A stretch of DNA of 38,518 nt, taken from positions 1-38,518 of the forward strand of contig JAPOTF010000027.1 in the NCBI GenBank assembly GCA_026709325.1, written 5' to 3'. Within the stretch, counting starts at the first letter, position 1, and each line of letters begins with the position of its first letter. The DNA comes from Roseovarius sp. (GTDB lineage Bacteria; Pseudomonadota; Alphaproteobacteria; Rhodobacterales; Rhodobacteraceae). Positions 34,761-38,518 of the stretch are shown one piece after another. The translations under genes and the position numbers were made by a program. A model generated the notes under the pieces. The model was not told where the DNA came from and searched no databases. It was given only the letters and a program-made list of their open reading frames with translations.

Positions 34761-35069
34761 ATGAGCGACACAACGGCAAGCGGAAGGGATTTGCAAGACC
34801 GGCTGGCAAGAGTTGAAACGAATTATGGATGGATAAAGGCCATGGGAACAGTCGCGGCCATGGGCATTATCGCCGCGCTTGGTTGGCTTAACGTTCAATC
34901 TGCGAATCATGGCGAGCGGCTGGCCAGACTTGAAGCCGAGGTGAAAGCAGGATTTGAGCGGAACGCAGCCGCGATTGAGCGGAATGCAGCCGCGATTGAG
35001 CGGAATGCAGCCACGCTTGAGCGGAACGCAGCCACGCTTGAGCTGATCGAAGCGCATTTGGCCGAATAG
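34761..35069 (+). CDS. Small single-helix membrane protein with heptad-repeat tail
   Basis: A 102-residue protein. An N-terminal coiled-coil-like stretch (DLQDRLARVETNY) is followed by one transmembrane helix (about 25-44), then RLARLEAEVKAGF and four near-identical heptads of the form ERNAAxxE that would give a parallel coiled coil. It resembles small membrane-anchored coiled-coil proteins of alphaproteobacterial accessory regions, with no assigned role. ATG at 34761 follows AGGGGA nine bases upstream; a TTG at 34752 is less likely. Confidence 0.6.
   Translation: MSDTTASGRDLQDRLARVETNYGWIKAMGTVAAMGIIAALGWLNVQSANHGERLARLEAEVKAGFERNAAAIERNAAAIERNAATLERNAATLELIEAHLAE
34956..35039 (+). repeat. 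Four tandem 21-bp repeats inside a coding gene
   Basis: Four copies of a 21-bp unit (GAGCGGAAYGCAGCC plus a six-base end alternating between GCGATT and ACGCTT) encode one heptad each. The number of copies could change by slippage, altering coiled-coil length without breaking the frame. Confidence 0.8.
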
Positions 35070-35088
35070 GGCAATGCCGACAGGCAGC

Positions 35089-35266
35089 ATGGCACCTTCC
35101 ACGTCAACCGCATTTAAGTTCCGGTGATGATGACAGCAAACAATTATAGACGGATTGTCGATGTCGCCTCAATAGCTCCGGCAAAGAGGGAAATCCAAAC
35201 GCGTCGGCATACTCCGCTTCAAAAGCCGCTGTAATCGGATATGCAAAATCGCTCGGCGGGAAACTG
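35089..35266 (+). pseudogene. Degenerate duplicate of an internal SDR gene segment
   Basis: This stretch copies 31183-31360 of the last SDR gene in the same orientation. Shared blocks include GGCACCTTCYACGTCAACCG and GAGGGAAATCCAAACGC, and the run through the YSASK codons (TCGGCATACTCCGCTTC) is identical or nearly so. TAA follows CGCATT, and indels destroy the frame, so it cannot be translated. It starts just after the mini-membrane gene and ends just before atpF. Confidence 0.82.
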
Positions 35267-35320
35267 GACGATCATTCAGCTTTAAAGCCCTTTGCAACTT
35301 GCGCAATTTGAGATTCCGAT

Positions 35321-35881
35321 TTAATGAAGTTTGCTCTCGACTTCCGACATGGCATCTTCGACTAGTCTTGCGCTCCGCTCCCCGGTCATCTGATCGGCCA
35401 CTATCTCTCTTGCAACCTCAACCGCAACTGAAATGGCGCTGTCGCGAACCTCTTTAATCGCGTTGGCCTCGGCCGAGGCGATCTGTTCCTCTGCAGCCTT
35501 AAGTCTGCGCGCCACGGAAATCTTCAAATCTTCTCTGGCCTTTTCCGCGGCCTCTGCCGCCTCTTCTCTGGCATGCGCAACTATTCGATCCTTTTGCTCA
35601 TGCGCTTCCTTTAACTTTCGTTCCAAGTCCACAAGCAGGCTTTGCGCCTCTTCGCGTATTGCACAAGCCTCATCAAGTTCATTCCGAATATCATCGGATC
35701 TTTTATCCAGCATTCCAGCCAGAAGCGACGGAACCTTGAAATACAGCAAAACTCCAACAAAAATCAAGAAAGCGACAAGAACCACAAAATCCGTGTTTGA
35801 CAGCGAGAAAAACGGCCCGCTGGCGGCAAAAGCCGGGGAGGCGGCAAACACTGCAATCAAGGTTGCAACAGCATGTCTCAT
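35321..35881 (-). CDS. atpF: ATP synthase F0 subunit b
   Basis: A 186-residue F0 b subunit. A signal-like N-terminus (ATLIAVFAASPAFA) precedes the membrane helix (about 30-48, FVVLVAFLIFVGVLLYF), then a long charged helix typical of the peripheral stalk (AREEAAEAAEKARED, RLKAAEEQIASAEANAIKEV). It pairs with b' to connect the a subunit with F1. It is the last gene of the F0 operon; its start overlaps the b' stop (four bases), so the two are made together. Confidence 0.93.
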   Translation of the reverse strand: MRHAVATLIAVFAASPAFAASGPFFSLSNTDFVVLVAFLIFVGVLLYFKVPSLLAGMLDKRSDDIRNELDEACAIREEAQSLLVDLERKLKEAHEQKDRIVAHAREEAAEAAEKAREDLKISVARRLKAAEEQIASAEANAIKEVRDSAISVAVEVAREIVADQMTGERSARLVEDAMSEVESKLH

Positions 35882-36444
35882 TTAATCCGCCCCTTCATCC
35901 TGTTGGCGACCGCAGTTTCAACCTGGTTCCGGTCCGCCTGAGCGCCCATGGCCGAAATCAGATCCCGAGCCACATCCCCTGCCACCTCGATTACACTGTC
36001 AATCGCTCCGGCCTTTATCTCTGAAATCGCCTTCTCGCTTTCCGCCGCCTTGACGGCTATCTCGGCATCGGCACTGGCCATCTCATCATCGATCTGGGAT
36101 TTTATTTCAGATTTGGTTTCGGCAATTATCGTCTGCGCCTCCGCACGCGCGTCCGATAGAGCCTTCTCATATTTCTTTTCGACCTCGACAGCCTCGGCCC
36201 TCAGATCCTCCGCTCTCGCGAGATCGTTGCTGATGGCACCCTGACGGTCCGCAAGCACGCCCGCTATTCGGGGCAGCGCAATTTTCGACAATATAATGAA
36301 AATGGCAAGCAAGGTGACAACAAGCCAGAAAATCTGGTTGCCAAACCATTCACCGCAAAGCTGAGGCATGCCGATAGCGCCGCCATATTCATTGAGACAG
36401 GCGGAAACGGCTTGATGCGCCCCACTAGTGGTATCGGTTGCCAT
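35878..36444 (-). CDS. atpF': ATP synthase F0 subunit b'
   Basis: A 188-residue b' subunit. An N-terminal extension (about 1-25) leads to MPQLCGEWFGNQIFWLVVTL, the classical b' membrane entry, then a stalk helix beginning LPRIAGVLADRQGAISNDL. The b/b' pair is typical of alphaproteobacteria and photosynthetic lineages. The ribosome site TGGAGGAAAG lies just upstream. A strong hairpin (36482-36510) separates it from atpE. Confidence 0.93.
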   Translation of the reverse strand: MATDTTSGAHQAVSACLNEYGGAIGMPQLCGEWFGNQIFWLVVTLLAIFIILSKIALPRIAGVLADRQGAISNDLARAEDLRAEAVEVEKKYEKALSDARAEAQTIIAETKSEIKSQIDDEMASADAEIAVKAAESEKAISEIKAGAIDSVIEVAGDVARDLISAMGAQADRNQVETAVANRMKGRIK

Positions 36445-36481
36445 GGTTTCTTTCCTCCAGGAAAATCTTTCCGTTTAGCGT

Positions 36482-36510
36482 GGATGGCGGATCAATGGCC
36501 GCCGCCATCC
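36482..36510 (-). promoter_or_regulatory. Stem-loop between atpE and atpF'
   Basis: GGATGGCGG (36482-36490) and CCGCCATCC (36502-36510) form a perfect 9-bp stem with an 11-base loop. It lies after the atpE stop and before the atpF' ribosome site. No T-run follows, so RNA processing or stabilisation that allows extra c-subunit synthesis is more likely than full termination. Confidence 0.5.
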
Positions 36511-36538
36511 TCTCGTAAGGATTTCGACACCGAAAGGT

Positions 36539-36775
36539 TTAAACGGCAAACATCAGCAGAAGCGCCACAAGGAACGAGAAAATCCCCAGCGCTTCCGAAA
36601 ACGCAATACCGATAAACATGGTTGCAATTTGTCCGCCGGCGGCAGATGGATTGCGCAAAGCGCCGGAAAGATAGTTTCCGACCACATGGCCCACACCTAC
36701 AGCTGCACCGCCCATGCCCGTACATGCAAGACCGGCACCGATGTATGCCCCCATTTGAACGACGTCACCTTCCAT
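36539..36775 (-). CDS. atpE: ATP synthase F0 subunit c
   Basis: A 78-residue proteolipid of standard length with two membrane helices. The polar loop RNPSAAGGQ (41-49) is conserved and the ion-binding carboxylate is Glu61 ([10 protein letters not shown]). The Gly-rich first helix ([17 protein letters not shown]) fits the c ring. No sodium-type ligand pattern is obvious, so proton coupling is likely. Start 36775 (MEGDVVQMG) is preferred; a longer frame to 36835 adds residues atypical for subunit c. Confidence 0.94.
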   Translation of the reverse strand: MEGDVVQMGAYIGAGLACTGMGGAAVGVGHVVGNYLSGALRNPSAAGGQIATMFIGIAFSEALGIFSFLVALLLMFAV

Positions 36776-36855
36776 TTGAATTCTCCTTACGCTGGATTTG
36801 GTGTTGATACGATAGCCACCGGGATGCATGCGCATTCCGGAATTTCCAATGTTTC

Positions 36856-37638
36856 CTAGTGATGTGGATGCAATGCATCTTTAAGATAGACGCATGTTAA
36901 AATCGTGAAGACATAGGCCTGAATAAACGCCACAAGCGTCTCAAGCGCGTATATCGCCGTTATGGCCAGAATCGACAATGGCGTAACAACCACGCCTATT
37001 CCAAGCGAGATCAACACCATCGGGGCGAATGCGGCAAACACTTTAATCACCGCATGTCCAGCCATCATGTTTCCGGCAAGACGTATGGAATGGCTGACCG
37101 GACGGACAAAGTAGGATATCACCTCGATCAGTGCCAGAATGGGCCTCAAGGGAAGTGGGGCGGCGCCGATCCAGAACAGGCCCAGAAAGCCGGTACCGTT
37201 TTTTACAAAGCCTATCACGGTCACGGAAACAAAGACGGCGACGGCCATCACCGCCGTAACGGCTATATGGGACGTTGTGGTAAACGCGGCTGGCAGAAGC
37301 CCCAGAAAATTGGAAAACACGATGAACATGAACAAGGTCATGATATACGGAAAATACGGCACGGCATCCTTGCCCGCCACATCTTCGACCATTTTCCGGA
37401 TAAACCCATAGGCCAGTTCGGCAATGGACTGCATTCGCCCGGGGACTGTCGCGCGCCTTGACGTGCCAATCACCATCAGTCCCGCAATCGCCAAGACCGT
37501 CAAAGCCATCCAGAGGGTCACATTGGTAATGGTAAAAAAGTTCACCGTGCCATCACCGAACAATGGCTTGACGATGAACTGATCCATTGGATGGAAAACA
37601 AGTTCCGCGCCTTCGGCGGCTTTAGACTCAGCGGCCAT
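36856..37638 (-). CDS. atpB: ATP synthase F0 subunit a
   Basis: A 260-residue integral membrane subunit. It contains [11 protein letters not shown] near the N-terminus, [11 protein letters not shown], and the essential Arg186 in [14 protein letters not shown]. The C-terminal [15 protein letters not shown] matches the last helix. It forms the proton half-channels against the c ring. The gene follows atpI and precedes atpE with an 80-base gap. The start ATG has GAGGAAAG upstream. Confidence 0.95.
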   Translation of the reverse strand: MAAESKAAEGAELVFHPMDQFIVKPLFGDGTVNFFTITNVTLWMALTVLAIAGLMVIGTSRRATVPGRMQSIAELAYGFIRKMVEDVAGKDAVPYFPYIMTLFMFIVFSNFLGLLPAAFTTTSHIAVTAVMAVAVFVSVTVIGFVKNGTGFLGLFWIGAAPLPLRPILALIEVISYFVRPVSHSIRLAGNMMAGHAVIKVFAAFAPMVLISLGIGVVVTPLSILAITAIYALETLVAFIQAYVFTILTCVYLKDALHPHH

Positions 37639-37675
37639 TTTCTTTCCTCAGTCAAGACCGTTTAGGCCATGTCAA

Positions 37676-37972
37676 TCAATCGCGACGCTGAACCTCCCTA
37701 GCGCTGCGCATCATTGTCCTGATGCCCGCGGCCAGACCCAGCAATGTAAAAAGCACGAGAAACACAGGTATCGTACCAAGCAGACTGTCCAATCCGTATC
37801 CCATGCAGAAACCGATCATAAGACCGGCCACAAGCTCTATCACCATGCGCCAGGCAAGTTGAGCCTGACTGTAATGCGTTTCCTGATGGGGCTTCGGAGC
37901 GTTCTTGCTCTTAAGCTTGCCGATCCTGTCATCCAGTCGAGCTATTCGCTCGCTTTGATCGGTTTCCTTCAA
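37676..37972 (-). CDS. atpI: ATP synthase-associated protein AtpI
   Basis: A 98-residue AtpI/AtpQ-type protein with two membrane helices (about 44-62 and 66-86; WRMVIELVAGLMIGFCMGYG, then FLVLFTLLGLAAGIR) and a charged N-terminus. It is the usual first gene of F0 operons and helps c-ring assembly or Mg uptake in other bacteria. TTG at 37972 is chosen because GGAGGGG lies six bases upstream. A longer frame from ATG at 38056 adds 28 non-conserved residues and spans that ribosome site. Confidence 0.85.
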   Translation of the reverse strand: MKETDQSERIARLDDRIGKLKSKNAPKPHQETHYSQAQLAWRMVIELVAGLMIGFCMGYGLDSLLGTIPVFLVLFTLLGLAAGIRTMMRSAREVQRRD

Positions 37973-38056
37973 GACATTCCCCTCCGGAGCAATCGCGCTC
38001 TGCCTATTCCCGCAGTTCAAAATTGTCAAGTCGATAAACTTTCTCTTTATTTGCAT

Positions 38057-38317
38057 TATATCTTATTGATTTAATTTTATTTAGTTTTTCTGCTAAATTT
38101 TTTTAAAACATAAAAAATGAATTTAAGTAAATTTGCACAATTTTATCATTCAACCAATCAGTTTAATTTTTGATATTATTCAATCAGGTTTTTACCATCT
38201 TTATTTCACTTCAATCGCTTCCGTAATGAGGCACCAAAGTCAAGAGCGGAATCCGGCGAACCGGTGTCGATGAAGCGTGGACCTGGCAACGGCATGCAGG
38301 CATCGCGTTCCCGGCAG
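38057..38317. other. AT-rich leader upstream of the atp operon
   Basis: From about 38040 to 38215 the sequence is strikingly AT-rich (TTTTATTTAGTTTTTCTGC, AAAACATAAAAAATG and similar runs) compared with the GC-rich genes around it. It has no open frame and is the likely promoter region for atpI onward (minus strand). Several promoter-like hexamers can be found, so none is singled out. The part from 38216 to 38317 shows nothing recognisable. Confidence 0.45.
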
Positions 38318-38392
38318 CTAGTGTATGACTAAAAACAAGTGATTCCATTTCTTTCGGAAGCGTGACATTGTCCTCCCGCCGCCGTTGCGAGC
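38318..38392 (+). repeat. IS630-like element end, copy R3
   Basis: The plus strand reads CTAGTGTATGACTAAAAACA, then AGTGATTCCATTTCTTTCGG, then AAGCGTGACATTGTCCTCCC. It is the reverse complement of the R1/R2 consensus over about 65 bp. The element body extends to the right, where a transposase N-terminus begins. Confidence 0.6.
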
Positions 38393-38518
38393 GGCCAGCA
38401 AAACGGGAGAGAGGCGGACGGGCGGGAAATCGACAAGAACGGAAACCGGGCTTTCGGACGGGGAGCGCGAGCGCCTCGAACGGGTCGCGGGCCACCCGCG
38501 AAGCCTCCGGAAGCACGC
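38385..38518 (+). CDS. IS630-family transposase, N-terminal part (runs off the window)
   Basis: The frame after R3 includes LSDGERERLERVAGHPRSLR near the right edge, the N-terminal helix-turn-helix entry seen in IS630-type transposases (pattern LxxxERxxLExxxRxPR). The start is uncertain; TTG at 38385 is the first candidate after the stop at 38340-38342. The gene continues beyond the window, so it is unknown whether this copy is intact. Confidence 0.5.
   Translation, partial: MRAASKTGERRTGGKSTRTETGLSDGERERLERVAGHPRSLRKH

Noticed and set aside
34956-35039. Possible CRISPR-like array
   Set aside because: The repeats are contiguous 21-bp units with no spacers and encode in-frame heptads, so this is a coding tandem repeat.

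Overview
The window looks like chromosomal DNA of an alphaproteobacterium. The clearest taxonomic marker is the F0 ATP synthase operon at the right end (atpI-atpB-atpE-atpF'-atpF, minus strand), which has paired b and b' subunits in the order usual for Alphaproteobacteria. The branched-chain-amino-acid-type ABC transporter and the molybdenum hydroxylase genes fit the same group. No rRNA, tRNA or CRISPR array was seen.

Layout. (1) 183-6276, plus strand: a five-gene catabolic operon (alpha/beta hydrolase, enoyl-CoA hydratase, SCP2-type thiolase, MhpA-like flavin hydroxylase, acyl-CoA ligase) behind a sigma70-like promoter with an inverted-repeat operator candidate. Its codon use (few ATA, AGA and GGA codons) differs from the next region. 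(2) 6293-6940, minus strand: a frameshifted small gene and an internally deleted IS630-type element whose outer end abuts (3) a B12-dependent diol/glycerol dehydratase (fused large-medium subunit plus small subunit, 6937-9596, minus strand). (4) 9641-31582, plus strand: a 22-kb unidirectional cluster with mostly overlapping genes. It encodes an ABC importer whose second ATPase is fused to a Tm-1-like domain, a PEP-hydrolase-like TIM barrel, a very long flotillin, two SRPBCC proteins, a three-subunit molybdenum hydroxylase with its large subunit split in two, the CoxD/CoxE-type MoxR ATPase and VWA protein, a metallo-beta-lactamase-fold hydrolase, an SMP-30/isochorismatase fusion, a four-helix membrane protein and two SDR dehydrogenases. 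(5) 31583-35320: a patch with mobile-element character, holding an IS-end remnant, an AT-richer GmrSD-type (DUF262/DUF1524) nuclease gene, a mini-membrane protein with a 21-bp tandem repeat, and a degenerate duplicate of part of the upstream SDR gene. (6) 35321-37972: the atp operon, preceded by an AT-rich leader and then, at the right edge, the start of an IS630-type transposase.

How the parts may work together (inference). Region 4 reads as one pathway module: import of a small organic substrate, hydroxylation by a Mo-hydroxylase kept near the membrane by CoxG-like SRPBCC proteins and a flotillin scaffold, ring or lactone opening by the MBL and SMP-30 hydrolases, and oxidation by the SDRs. 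The divergent diol dehydratase shares the control region, where five TTGCAA/CTGCAA boxes lie. The substrate cannot be read from sequence. The most unusual points are the LivF-Tm-1 fusion beside a free TIM-barrel partner, the flotillin embedded in a Mo-hydroxylase operon, the split large subunit with about 560 bp of unrelated sequence and a coupled TGATG restart, and two hydrolases whose classical nucleophile is replaced (Ser to Ala; Cys to Ser).
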